This document shows, piece by piece, positions 43,849-52,901 of a stretch of 55,852 bases of DNA. The translations under genes and the position numbers were made by a program. Every line of letters starts with the position of its first letter. Positions within the stretch are counted from its first letter, which is position 1. The notes beneath the pieces are model-generated. The model saw only the letters and a list, made by a program, of their open reading frames with translations, did not search any database and had not been told where the DNA came from. Origin of the DNA: Pedobacter sp. V48 (GTDB lineage: Bacteria > Bacteroidota > Bacteroidia > Sphingobacteriales > Sphingobacteriaceae); contig NZ_AWRU01000022.1 in the NCBI RefSeq assembly GCF_000523515.1, positions 269-56,120 of the forward strand, written 5' to 3'.

Positions 43849-46800
43849 CTATTCTGCAAGGTCATATTCCAGAACATCTTTATGTTCGTATGGCTCCTCC
43901 AGTAATTCGTCTATTGTTTTGCCTTTTTTGTTGAAGCCTAATTTATCTAACATAATATCAAAAATCAGGTAAACAACTGGTACAACAATTAATGTTAAAA
44001 ATAACGAACTTGTTAAACCACCTACAATAACCCAGGCTAGTCCATTTTTCCATTCTGCACCAGCACCACTTGCCAGGGCAATTGGTAGCATACCAAAGAT
44101 CATGGCTATGGTTGTCATCAAAATTGGACGTAAACGCGCATGGTTAGCTAAAACTAGTGCTTCTATTGTTGATTTTCCTTCTGCTTTCATGTGGTTGGTA
44201 AAATCGACTAATATAATCGCATTCTTCGCCACCAAACCCATTAGCATAATTAAACCTAAAATGGTGAAAATACCGATGGAGTTATTTGTTAAAGCAAGTG
44301 CCAAGAAGGCCCCGATTAACGCTAGTGGCAGAGAGAACATTACCACTAGAGGATAAACAAAACTATCATATAGCGCCACCATAATTAAATAAACTAGAAT
44401 AACAGAGGCGAGTAAGGCGATACCCAAGGTACCAAAACCTTCGGATTGGTTTTCCTGATCTCCTGCCCATGCATAACTTACACCTACAGGAGCCTTTAAC
44501 TTTCCATCTTTTTGCATTTGTTCCAATTTTGCTTGGAACTCAGCAACAACTGTTCCTGTTGGTCTACCAATAGATTGTGCTTTAACAGATACTGAGGTTG
44601 ATTTATTTAAACGTTCTAACTGACTTGGTCCGGAACCTTCAGTAATTGTTGCAAACTGCGAGAGCTTAATTTGCTCATTGTTAGTATTTACAAAGATAAG
44701 GTTACGCACATCGTCAACATTTTTCCTGTTGAAATCCTGGTATTGGATATTAATGTCATACTCGTATTCGCCTTTTCGGTATTTACCATCTGTGTTACCC
44801 GCAAAAGCAGTTTGCATGGTAGAACCTACAGTTTGCAGTGTTAAGCCCAGAGCCGACATTTTATCACGATCAACCTGAACATTAATTTCAGGAGTTCCTT
44901 TTTCTACAGATAATTTGATCTCCGTTGCACCTGGAATTGTTGCCAGTACTTTTTGAGCACCTTCTGCATATTTTAATGCACTATCCAGGTCAGAGCCCAT
45001 AACAACTAATTGAATCGGAGCATTTTCTGCAATACCTAAAATACTAATTGGTACAGTTTTAACTTTAGCACCTACCAATTCTTTAGCAAGCGCACGGCTC
45101 ATTTTGGTTGCGAAAATGTCTGAAGAGACACCCTCACGTTCGTTACGTTCAACCAGCTTTACGTTAATCTCCGATTTATAAGCTGTTGCCTGAGTTCCAC
45201 CAAAATCTCCACTGGCTTGACCAACAGTAGTAATTAACTGAGTAATTTCCGGTTGTTTGTCCAAGAATGCTTCCGCTTTTTGCGTGTAAAAGTTAGTTTG
45301 CTCCAGAGGTGCATCTTTTGGCAATTCAATTTGAATTAAAAACTCACCTTTATCAGATTTAGGGAAAAACTCAGAACCAATAAAACCAGCTCCAGCTAAC
45401 CACATCGCCCCAATAAACAATACTACAACGGCTGCTATTGTACGTCTTTTATGGTTTAACGACCAGGTTAAAATGTTTGTAACCCACAATGTGAATTTTT
45501 TTAATTGTTTTTCAAACCAAAGGATAAAACGACCGAATATGTTTTTGCCTTCAATGTGTTCTAATTTACCATATCTAGAGAAAAGGAGAGGTACAATAGT
45601 GAATGAAGCAACCAACGAAAGTAATGTTGCGATAATTACAACCACACAAAATTGACGTAGAATGTTCGATACCAGACCCGTACTAATAGCGATAGGGAAA
45701 AACACAACTACAATTACCAGGGTAATGGATACAACTGTAAAGCCAATTTCCCTCGTCGCATCAGAAGCTGCTCTTACTTTATTTTTACCCATCTCCATGT
45801 GTCGCTGGATATTTTCCAGAACCACAATCGCGTCATCCACTAGAATACCTACCACCAGAGACAAGCCTAATAATGACATCAGGTTCAAGGTGAAGCCAAA
45901 TAAACTTATACCAATAAATGTTGCAATTAATGATGCCGGAATGGATACCATTACAATTAATGCATTACGTAAACTATGCAGGAAGAATAGCATTACAAAC
46001 GCTACCAGTACAACTGCTAGAATTAAATCGTGAATAACGGCATCAGCAGACTCTAAAGTGAAGATGGAGCTGTCGTTAACAATTTTAATGTTGAGTTTAT
46101 TAGCAGCATATTCTACTTTTAGTTTCTCTATAATTTTATGTACACCTTTACTCACTTCTACCGCATTTGCATCACTCTGTTTAATGATTTGGATAGCAAT
46201 GGCACCTTTTCTATCAATACGAGCTAGTTTTTCGGTTTCTTTTTGAGAATCCTGTACATCGGCAACATCACCCAAACGAATTTGAGCGCCAGCCTTTGAA
46301 GTTGTTAAAACAAGGTTTCTTAATTCCTCAAGATTTCTGTATTTACCAGATAAACGAATTAAAACATCCTGATTTTCTGTTTTAACACTTCCGGTAGGGA
46401 AATCTAAGTTTGAGCTTAAAATCATTTGTTGTACCTGTGGCACAGAAAGATTGTAGCCTTGTAATTTATCTGCATCTAAAGAAACCTGGATTTCTCTTTC
46501 AGATCCACCTATTAGGTTAACCTGTGCAATCCCGCTAACTCTGGAAATAACCGGGGCAATTCTTTGGTCAATTAAATCATAAAAGCTAATATCATCCATG
46601 TCTGCGGAGGCCGACATGGTGATAACTGGTAAATCATCTAATGAGAATTTACTTAATGATGGTGTTTTTACATCCTCAGGTAAATCTGAAAGGATGGCAT
46701 TTACCTTACGTTGAGCATCATTTAATGAAATATCAATGTTGGCCGCATCGGTTAAAGTAATCGTAACTGTCGATAAACTTTCAAATGAAACCGCGTTTAT

Positions 46801-47037
46801 TTTTTTGATATTTTCCATTGATGATACCGCATCCTCAATTTTTTTAGTTACGGTATTTTCTACCTCAGCAGGTGAAGCTCCAGGATAAATGGTTGAAATA
46901 GATACTACGTTGTTTGAGAATTTTGGTAATAACTCATAGCCCAACGAAAAGTAACTTAATAGCCCTAATAAAGTAAGTGCAGTAAATACTACAATTACCA
47001 GGGAGGGCCTTTTTATCGATATGTCTGTTATCTTCAT
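43849..47037 (-). CDS. RND efflux pump, AcrB/MexB-like inner-membrane subunit (pump 2)
   Basis: The 1062-residue protein starts MKITDISIKRPSLVIVVF. TM4 carries the proton-relay aspartates in GILVDDAIVVLENIQRH, and the TM10 lysine is in LMGLVAKNAIILVDFTNH. The porter loop start LLPKFSNNVVSISTIYPGASP is typical. It exports hydrophobic or cationic compounds with a proton gradient. The order in this operon is TetR, TolC, adaptor, pump, unlike pump 1. A 60-bp gap separates it from the adaptor. The C-terminal tail (EEPYEHKDVLEYDLAE) is acidic. Confidence 0.95.
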   Translation of the reverse strand: MKITDISIKRPSLVIVVFTALTLLGLLSYFSLGYELLPKFSNNVVSISTIYPGASPAEVENTVTKKIEDAVSSMENIKKINAVSFESLSTVTITLTDAANIDISLNDAQRKVNAILSDLPEDVKTPSLSKFSLDDLPVITMSASADMDDISFYDLIDQRIAPVISRVSGIAQVNLIGGSEREIQVSLDADKLQGYNLSVPQVQQMILSSNLDFPTGSVKTENQDVLIRLSGKYRNLEELRNLVLTTSKAGAQIRLGDVADVQDSQKETEKLARIDRKGAIAIQIIKQSDANAVEVSKGVHKIIEKLKVEYAANKLNIKIVNDSSIFTLESADAVIHDLILAVVLVAFVMLFFLHSLRNALIVMVSIPASLIATFIGISLFGFTLNLMSLLGLSLVVGILVDDAIVVLENIQRHMEMGKNKVRAASDATREIGFTVVSITLVIVVVFFPIAISTGLVSNILRQFCVVVIIATLLSLVASFTIVPLLFSRYGKLEHIEGKNIFGRFILWFEKQLKKFTLWVTNILTWSLNHKRRTIAAVVVLFIGAMWLAGAGFIGSEFFPKSDKGEFLIQIELPKDAPLEQTNFYTQKAEAFLDKQPEITQLITTVGQASGDFGGTQATAYKSEINVKLVERNEREGVSSDIFATKMSRALAKELVGAKVKTVPISILGIAENAPIQLVVMGSDLDSALKYAEGAQKVLATIPGATEIKLSVEKGTPEINVQVDRDKMSALGLTLQTVGSTMQTAFAGNTDGKYRKGEYEYDINIQYQDFNRKNVDDVRNLIFVNTNNEQIKLSQFATITEGSGPSQLERLNKSTSVSVKAQSIGRPTGTVVAEFQAKLEQMQKDGKLKAPVGVSYAWAGDQENQSEGFGTLGIALLASVILVYLIMVALYDSFVYPLVVMFSLPLALIGAFLALALTNNSIGIFTILGLIMLMGLVAKNAIILVDFTNHMKAEGKSTIEALVLANHARLRPILMTTIAMIFGMLPIALASGAGAEWKNGLAWVIVGGLTSSLFLTLIVVPVVYLIFDIMLDKLGFNKKGKTIDELLEEPYEHKDVLEYDLAE

Positions 47038-47097
47038 TTTCTTTTTTTATTGCGTATTGCGATTGGCATATCGCGATCATTAACTGCCGGGATTGAC

Positions 47098-48165
47098 CTA
47101 TTTTACTATGCTGACAGGAGTGCCTTCAGCCAAGTTAATCTGTCCGCTTGTAATTACAGTTTCTCCTTCATTTAATCCATCAAGGATTTCAACAAAATCA
47201 CCTAAAATACGGCCAGCAACTACTTTACGGATTTTAGAAGTGTTATTTGATTTATCTAACATAAACACCTGATTGCTGCTTACACTACCTACAAAAGAAG
47301 TACGCGGGATTAAAATACTAGGCGCTTGTTTAGGGAAGTTAAATACCGCTGTTCCATACATACCTGCTTTTAAGCTATTTTTAGTATTGTTATCTACTTC
47401 AATTTCAATAGGGAAGTTTAAAGACGCATCAGCTTTTGCTGCAATGAATGTAACTTTGCCATTGAATTTTTCTGTTGGGAAAACAGAAGATTTGATGTCA
47501 ATTTTATCACCGATTTTAAGGTTAGCAACTTGCGATTCGTTAACGTTTACCCTTAGTTTTAATTTAGAAACGTCTACAATTTCAAATAACTGGGTTCCTT
47601 GTGTGTTTACAAAGGCACCAACTTCAATGTATCTTTTATTAATGACACCATTAATAGGCGCTTTAATGTTCGCATCACTTACTTTGCGCTGTGAAGCCTG
47701 AAGGCGTAATTTTGCATTCTGAGTTGTTAATTTAGCCTGATCTAATTGCTGTTGGGTTACACCACCAGTTTCATAAGAACTTTTGTATCTGGCTTCGTCA
47801 CGCAATGCATTTTGATAGTTTGCTTCTGCAGTTTCTTTGTCAGTATTGATAATTTCAGCATCAACCCGAGCTAAAACTTGTCCTTTAGTTACACGATCAC
47901 CTTCATCTACGTAAATTTTACTTACCCTACCAGCATTTTCTGAAAGGAAGTTTAATTCTTGTTTAGGTACGAAATTTCCATTGACAGCAAAATCCAAATC
48001 AACTACTTTCTTATCTACAGTTGCAATTCGAACCGCAACAGCGCCACCACCTTCTGCAATAAAGGCCGTTTTTGCTTCGTTTTTCTTCTTATTGTTGCTT
48101 AAAACATAAGCTATTGCGCCAAGGGCGACAACGATTATAACAATTATAATAATTACTCTTTTCAT
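47098..48165 (-). CDS. RND efflux periplasmic adaptor (membrane fusion protein, pump 2)
   Basis: The 355-residue protein has one N-terminal membrane anchor (MKRVIIIIVIIVVALGAIAYVL) and lipoyl-like halves (ELNFLSENAGRVSKIYVDEG, DANIKAPINGVINKRYIEVG) around a short coiled-coil hairpin (about 110-160). A beta-barrel and membrane-proximal domain complete it. It links the pump (downstream) to TolC (upstream). It starts 2 bp after the TolC gene stop, indicating coupled translation. Confidence 0.93.
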   Translation of the reverse strand: MKRVIIIIVIIVVALGAIAYVLSNNKKKNEAKTAFIAEGGGAVAVRIATVDKKVVDLDFAVNGNFVPKQELNFLSENAGRVSKIYVDEGDRVTKGQVLARVDAEIINTDKETAEANYQNALRDEARYKSSYETGGVTQQQLDQAKLTTQNAKLRLQASQRKVSDANIKAPINGVINKRYIEVGAFVNTQGTQLFEIVDVSKLKLRVNVNESQVANLKIGDKIDIKSSVFPTEKFNGKVTFIAAKADASLNFPIEIEVDNNTKNSLKAGMYGTAVFNFPKQAPSILIPRTSFVGSVSSNQVFMLDKSNNTSKIRKVVAGRILGDFVEILDGLNEGETVITSGQINLAEGTPVSIVK

Positions 48166-48167
48166 TT

Positions 48168-49511
48168 CTATTTTGCTAGCGATTTAATATTTCCGTTCGA
48201 TTTGATTAATTGTATTTCGGCTATTTTGTAATTCAATAAAGCCTGGATATAGCTATTTTGAGCTTCAGTAAGTGAGTTTTCTGTGTCCAGTAGATCCGTT
48301 AGGTTCGCCAAACCATTGTTGTAATTGTTCTGCGTACTTTTATAAATCTCATTTGCCAGTTCGGCATTTTTCTTTTGTGCATTAATGGTGTTGATATTAT
48401 TGCGCAACTGGATTTTAGCATTCTCATAAGCTAAGTTTAATGAGTTAGTTGATTCTCTTCTGTCTTCTTTTGCTTTCTTAATATCAACATCGGCCTGGCG
48501 CACTTTTGAACGAGTCAGGAATCCGTTGAAAATTGGTACTTTTAAGGTTAGACCCACAGCTGAGGAACCATAACCAATAGCTTTACTGCTAGTCTTTAAG
48601 AAGTCGAAACCTTGATTCTGACTGGAGTAAGTATAGTTTCCACTTAAAGATAAGTTAGGATAATATTCCGCTACGTAAGCCTTACGCTGCAGCGATAAAA
48701 GTTTGTCCTGGATATTCAAAAGTTTAATTTCCGTCCTATTATCTAAAGAAATAGAATCTGCAAGTTCAGGTAATTGGGTTACTTCAGTAAGTTCTGTTTT
48801 TGGTAAGGTAATACTGGTGCTTACAGGCATTCCCATCGAAAATTTCAACTGGTTTTCCAATTGTGTAATGGCATTTAAGGTTTGTGAACGCTGTGTTTCC
48901 AAATTGGTAAGGTTAACCTTGATACGATCAACGTCGATTTTCTTAGCCAAACCATTTTTGTGCTGATTGGAAATGATATTTTCAATAACTTTTACATTTT
49001 TGATATTGGTGTCAATTACATTCATTTGCTGTCTGTTTACCAACACCTGGTAATAATTGCCTGCAACTAATTCTATTAATTGTTCTTCTGTAAGTTGGGC
49101 AGTAAGGTTATAATACTCCTCACTGGATCTTGCAGCCTGCAAACCTGTAAAAACCTGTTGATTAAATAATTGTTGCGAAAGTTGGACTCCGGCAGATGAA
49201 TTCCATTTTTGACCAAATTTAAGCGTCTGCAACTGACCTCCAAAATCAACAACCTGCTGGCCGATTATAGGATTGTAAGTTAAGCCTGTATTACCTGTAA
49301 TCTGTGGTAAAGCCTGGGCCCTAACTTCCTGGGTTTTGTATTTTCCCCCATCAATATCAAGTTTTGCTTTTCGCACATTTGCGCTATTCTGGATGGCGTA
49401 ATTTAACGCATCTTTTAAGCTTAGCGTTTGTTGTGCACTAACTGTATTTGATAATACCAAGCCCAATAATAATAGTGGGATTGTTTTTATCTGTTTAATA
49501 ATAGTGTTCAT
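48168..49511 (-). CDS. TolC-family outer-membrane efflux protein (pump 2)
   Basis: The 447-residue protein has a signal peptide (ending NTVSAQ) and two efflux-protein repeats with long coiled coil. The N-terminal region is LSLKDALNYAIQNSANVRKAKLDI and the C-terminal one ENAKIQLRNNINTINAQKKNAEL. It forms the outer-membrane channel for pump 2 and is the first structural gene after the TetR repressor, with a 21-bp gap. Confidence 0.93.
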   Translation of the reverse strand: MNTIIKQIKTIPLLLLGLVLSNTVSAQQTLSLKDALNYAIQNSANVRKAKLDIDGGKYKTQEVRAQALPQITGNTGLTYNPIIGQQVVDFGGQLQTLKFGQKWNSSAGVQLSQQLFNQQVFTGLQAARSSEEYYNLTAQLTEEQLIELVAGNYYQVLVNRQQMNVIDTNIKNVKVIENIISNQHKNGLAKKIDVDRIKVNLTNLETQRSQTLNAITQLENQLKFSMGMPVSTSITLPKTELTEVTQLPELADSISLDNRTEIKLLNIQDKLLSLQRKAYVAEYYPNLSLSGNYTYSSQNQGFDFLKTSSKAIGYGSSAVGLTLKVPIFNGFLTRSKVRQADVDIKKAKEDRRESTNSLNLAYENAKIQLRNNINTINAQKKNAELANEIYKSTQNNYNNGLANLTDLLDTENSLTEAQNSYIQALLNYKIAEIQLIKSNGNIKSLAK

Positions 49512-49532
49512 ATAATATAATTAGTCGTCTGT

Positions 49533-50138
49533 TTATTTTAATCCTTTAAGGAATATATTCGAGAGGTTTATTTGTTTTTCCAGCATCGCCTTCATTTCTT
49601 TCTTGCTTGGAAACAACTCCTTATTACCATGTAAAATACATAGAGAAGTTATTCCTGCTAAACTCTCAAGATATAGTTCTGCAATTTTGTCGGCATCGTC
49701 TTTGGCTAGTTCTCCTCTCTCCATTGCTGCTCTGAAGATATCAGCATGGAAATGTTCATTTTTCAATTTCATTTTCATGAAATGCTCTCTTAATTCATCA
49801 GAATTTAAGGATGAATCCGGGCTGCCTCCAGATAAATGAAGCATATAGTATTTTTGAAAGAAGCGGTGTTTAACTTCAATAAAGCCGGTTAAACGTTCTT
49901 CAATTGACATCTCTGTTGATTTATCTTTTTCAATTATTTCAAAATAATCAGAAAATATCTTGTCGATAACACCAAATACCAAGCTGTTTTTATCAGGGAA
50001 ATAATAATATAATGAAGGTTTTGATACTGACAGATCATCAGCGATTTCATTCATTGTGGTTTTGTTAATACCATAGTGGATAAAACGTTTAATAGCCCCC
50101 TCAATTATAGCATCCCTTTTTTTATCAATTTCTACCAT
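49533..50138 (-). CDS. TetR-family regulator of the pump 2 operon
   Basis: The 201-residue protein has the TetR DNA-binding domain at about 1-60 (KRDAIIEGAIKRFIHYGINKTTMNEIADDL, SKPSLYYYFPDKNSLVFGV). The C-terminal ligand domain is not assignable. It is the promoter-proximal gene of the pump 2 operon. The inverted repeat TTTTTGACT-N13-AGTCAAAAA overlaps its -7 element, so autorepression together with control of the pump is likely. Its paralogue of the same length lies directly upstream. Confidence 0.9.
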   Translation of the reverse strand: MVEIDKKRDAIIEGAIKRFIHYGINKTTMNEIADDLSVSKPSLYYYFPDKNSLVFGVIDKIFSDYFEIIEKDKSTEMSIEERLTGFIEVKHRFFQKYYMLHLSGGSPDSSLNSDELREHFMKMKLKNEHFHADIFRAAMERGELAKDDADKIAELYLESLAGITSLCILHGNKELFPSKKEMKAMLEKQINLSNIFLKGLK

Positions 50139-50151
50139 TTTACTTTTTTAC

Positions 50152-50184
50152 TTTTTGACTTTTTTAATTCAACAGTCAAAAATA
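50152..50184 (-). promoter_or_regulatory. TetR operator and promoter of the pump 2 operon
   Basis: TTTTTGACT (50152-50160) and AGTCAAAAA (50174-50182) are a perfect 9-bp inverted repeat with a 13-bp spacer. On the minus strand the -7 element TATTTTTG (50177-50184) overlaps the right half. The TetR ATG is 14 bp from the left half. Confidence 0.7.
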
Positions 50185-50260
50185 CTGCCATTATTTTACT
50201 TGAAGAATTTTAGTGTTAAAATCTCATTAAACTGACAAAGTAATGACAAAAAGAAGGCGG

Positions 50261-50297
50261 TCTGTAAAGAAAGCTGTGGTTGACAGTCTTTTACAGA
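50261..50297 (-). terminator. Possible weak terminator after the second TetR gene
   Basis: TCTGTAAA (50261-50268) and TTTACAGA (50290-50297) enclose a nested CTGT/ACAG pair. On the minus strand a T-rich stretch follows after a short GC spacer. Weak but in the right place. Confidence 0.35.
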
Positions 50298-50332
50298 TGC
50301 AATAAATGTGAATGAAGATGGGCGTTGACAGG

Positions 50333-50938
50333 TTATTTGGCCTTTAGACCTGCCAGGAAAATCTCTGCAAGCATCTTCTCTTTTGCAAAAATTTGTTTGA
50401 ATTGCTCTTTGCCAGGGAACATAATTTTATCTCTGCTAAGGATATTAAAGTGGATACCCGAGAGTGCATCGATAAATATATCTGTAGCTAATTTAGGATC
50501 TTCCATTGTTAATTCACCGCTCGCTATTCCTCTGCTAAAAAGAGAACCGATGATAATGGCCTCGAAGGTTCTGGCTCTTTGGAATTTTTCATAAAGGCCT
50601 TCTGGTAATTCAGTGCTGATTACTTGATTCGACTCAAATAAATTATAATATTTCTGAATATAACCCTGACGTTTTTGGAGTAATTTAAGTACCCCCTCGG
50701 TAGCAGTTGTGGTTTTATCGATAGACTTAACCAGATCTCTGCTCATAATTTGCATAAGGTGCTCGATGGAGCTTACGTAAAGACTTAATTTATCAGGGAA
50801 ATAGTAATAAAGAAGTGCCTTTGAAAAAGAAATGTCTTTGGCAATTTCTGTCATTGTGGTTTTTGATAATCCATAATGAGCAAACCTTTTTAGCGCAGCT
50901 TCAATAATTAAAATTCTTTTCTTATCCTGATTTTCCAT
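50333..50938 (-). CDS. TetR-family regulator, paralogue of the pump 2 repressor
   Basis: The 201-residue protein is the same length as the TetR gene downstream and clearly related in the DNA-binding domain (KKRILIIEAALKRFAHYGLSKTTMTEIAKDI and SKALLYYYFPDKLSLYVSSI). The ligand domain is different in sequence. It has its own leader and is separated from the other by a 194-bp gap with an operator. It may sense another ligand and act on the same or a neighbouring promoter. No target gene is evident on the other side except murB, transcribed divergently. Confidence 0.88.
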   Translation of the reverse strand: MENQDKKRILIIEAALKRFAHYGLSKTTMTEIAKDISFSKALLYYYFPDKLSLYVSSIEHLMQIMSRDLVKSIDKTTTATEGVLKLLQKRQGYIQKYYNLFESNQVISTELPEGLYEKFQRARTFEAIIIGSLFSRGIASGELTMEDPKLATDIFIDALSGIHFNILSRDKIMFPGKEQFKQIFAKEKMLAEIFLAGLKAK

Positions 50939-51085
50939 AGAAATATTAGTGTTCTCCCTTACTGTTCTTAAATTTACCTTAACGCCCTATAATAGTATAA
51001 TGTGTCTGTTGCGGTAAAATTTCATGAAAAATAGTCAAAATTTTTAAATATTGATTTTAACATGTTTATTACAGGGCTTATCAAT

Positions 51086-51093
51086 TACATTTG
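51086..51093 (+). promoter_or_regulatory. -7 element of the murB promoter
   Basis: TACATTTG matches TAnnTTTG, 29 bp before the murB ATG at 51123. Confidence 0.5.
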
Positions 51094-51122
51094 TAGTGTT
51101 TACTTAATCTGTTGAAACCTGT

Positions 51123-52139
51123 ATGTTAGACGTGCAAAAGAATAAATCATTAAAACCTTACAATACATTTAGTATAGCCGTAGATGCAAATTATTTTGCC
51201 GAAATCCTTTCTGAACAGGATCTTAAGGATGTATTGAAATCAGAGCTTATTAAACAGCAGAATTTATTGGTTTTAGGCGGGGGGAGCAATGTGTTGTTCA
51301 CTAAAGATTTTAACGGCCTGGTAGTTAAAATTAGCATACCAGGGATTTCGAGTGTTGAAGAGGGAGATGATGTTGTTGTAACAGCTGGGGCAGGAGTGGT
51401 TTGGAATGATCTAGTAAAGTACTGTGTACGAAATGGGTTTGCTGGTATCGAAAATCTTAGCCTTATTCCGGGAACTGTGGGAGCATCTCCAATACAAAAC
51501 ATAGGTGCTTACGGCGTAGAATTAAAAGATGTTTTTAAATCTTGTGTGGCTTATGAAATAGCAACATCAGAAAAACGAGTATTCAATTTTGAAGACTGCC
51601 GTTTTGGATATAGAGATAGTGTTTTTAAAAATGAACTGAGAGGTCAGTATATAATTACATCTGTTAGCTTTAAATTAAGTAAATCTGCAAAAATTAATAC
51701 CCGATACGGAGCCATACAAGACGAGTTAAATAATAAAGGCATTGCTGTTCCTACAATTGCGGATATTTCTAATGTTGTTTCTGAAATAAGGGTTGCCAAA
51801 CTGCCTGATCCTTCTACAATTGGGAACGCGGGAAGCTTCTTTAAAAACCCTGTTATTACTAGAAATGAATTCGACGTGGTAAAATCTGAACATTCGAATG
51901 TGGTTCATTATCCAGCTCCCGATGGTAAAGTAAAACTTGCAGCGGGTTGGCTAATAGAGCAATGTGGGTTTAAGGGTGTAGTCGTTGGACAAACAGGGAC
52001 ATGGAAGAATCAGGCGTTGGTGTTGGTAAATCATGGCAATGCTACTGGGACGGAAGTGTATAGTTTTTCAGAACAAATTATAAAAGATGTGAATGCCAAA
52101 TTTGGCGTTCAGTTAGAAAGAGAAGTAAATATTCTGTGA
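51123..52139 (+). CDS. murB: UDP-N-acetylenolpyruvoylglucosamine reductase
   Basis: The 338-residue flavoenzyme of the VAO/PCMH type has the FAD-binding motif LVLGGGSNVLFT, then GIENLSLIPGTVGASPIQNIGAYG, the conserved arginine in FGYRDSVF, the proton-donating serine region in GNAGSFFKNPVI, and AAGWLIEQCGFKG. It is of the E. coli-type I layout. It reduces UDP-GlcNAc-enolpyruvate to UDP-MurNAc in cell-wall synthesis. The gene is on its own, downstream of the divergent TetR gene. A weak hairpin TTCGAT/ATCGAA (52150-52170) follows its stop. Confidence 0.96.
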   Translation: MLDVQKNKSLKPYNTFSIAVDANYFAEILSEQDLKDVLKSELIKQQNLLVLGGGSNVLFTKDFNGLVVKISIPGISSVEEGDDVVVTAGAGVVWNDLVKYCVRNGFAGIENLSLIPGTVGASPIQNIGAYGVELKDVFKSCVAYEIATSEKRVFNFEDCRFGYRDSVFKNELRGQYIITSVSFKLSKSAKINTRYGAIQDELNNKGIAVPTIADISNVVSEIRVAKLPDPSTIGNAGSFFKNPVITRNEFDVVKSEHSNVVHYPAPDGKVKLAAGWLIEQCGFKGVVVGQTGTWKNQALVLVNHGNATGTEVYSFSEQIIKDVNAKFGVQLEREVNIL

Positions 52140-52307
52140 CAACGTTCCATTCGATACTGTAAGCATCGAAAATTAATTTCATAACATAAGGATCTATTTT
52201 TTGGTACATATGTTGTATATGTTTTGGAGTGCAAGATTAAACAAACTGGTGAGCGCCACTCATAAAACTCTGTTTGTTTGCTTTTTTAACCCAAAACTTA
52301 AAACATT

Positions 52308-52838
52308 ATGACAAAAAATGAATTCAACCTCAAATTAAATGACCACTCGGTCTCTTTACAGTCATTCGCTTTAAATTTTACAAAAGATATTGAAGATGCA
52401 AACGACTTGGTGCAGGATACTATGTTGAAGGCTGTAACTTACTATAGTAAGTTTAAAGAAGGAACAAATCTTAAAGGATGGTTATTTACCATAATGAAAA
52501 ATACGTTTATTAATAATTATCGTCGTTTGGTAAAAACAAATGCATTAATTACTAAATCGGATGATATTTCCTCGGCAAATCTTCATTACAGCGCTTCCAG
52601 GAATACCAGTGATAGTAAGTTTGTAATAGGTGATATTAATAAAGCTTTGGCTACTCTGCAGCCGGAATATCATATTCCATTTGTTAAGTATTTTGAGGGA
52701 TATAAATACCATGAAATTGCTGAAATGCTGAATATTCCTATTGGAACTGTAAAAACAAGAATACACGTTGCCCGTCAGATTTTAAAGAAATATCTAAAAA
52801 CATATTCTAAGGACGTACTTGGAGCGGAAATCGTTTAA
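52308..52838 (+). CDS. ECF-type RNA polymerase sigma factor
   Basis: The 176-residue protein has region 2 (FTKDIEDANDLVQDTMLKA and NLKGWLFTIMKNTFINNYRR) and region 4 (VKYFEGYKYHEIAEMLNIPIGTVKTRIHVARQIL), with no region 1.1 or 3, so it is an extracytoplasmic-function sigma factor. No anti-sigma gene is adjacent. In some Bacteroidota an ECF sigma factor of this size is regulated together with carotenoid genes, and the lycopene-cyclase gene is 0.7 kb downstream, but this is only context. An 8-of-9 match to the regulator motif (ATTAAACAA, 52236-52244) lies upstream. Confidence 0.9.
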   Translation: MTKNEFNLKLNDHSVSLQSFALNFTKDIEDANDLVQDTMLKAVTYYSKFKEGTNLKGWLFTIMKNTFINNYRRLVKTNALITKSDDISSANLHYSASRNTSDSKFVIGDINKALATLQPEYHIPFVKYFEGYKYHEIAEMLNIPIGTVKTRIHVARQILKKYLKTYSKDVLGAEIV

Positions 52839-52901
52839 AAATTTACCACATAAAAAAAGGGCGCAATCCAATTTTGCGCCCTTTTTTTATGTGGTAAATT
52901 T
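52839..52901. terminator. Bidirectional 28-bp palindromic terminator
   Basis: A perfect 28-bp stem (52839-52866 with 52874-52901) with a 7-nt loop and internal A7/T7 runs next to GGGCGCAA/TTGCGCCC. It begins one base after the sigma-factor stop and overlaps the stop of the convergent gene, so it is nearly the entire intergenic space. Confidence 0.95.

Noticed and set aside
45662..46033. 123-codon plus frame within the pump 2 RND gene
   Set aside because: Lies opposite to the TM4 proton relay region; composition reflects the antisense of hydrophobic helices.
47273..47701. 142-codon plus frame within the pump 2 adaptor gene
   Set aside because: Antisense to a conserved coding region; no independent promoter or domain.
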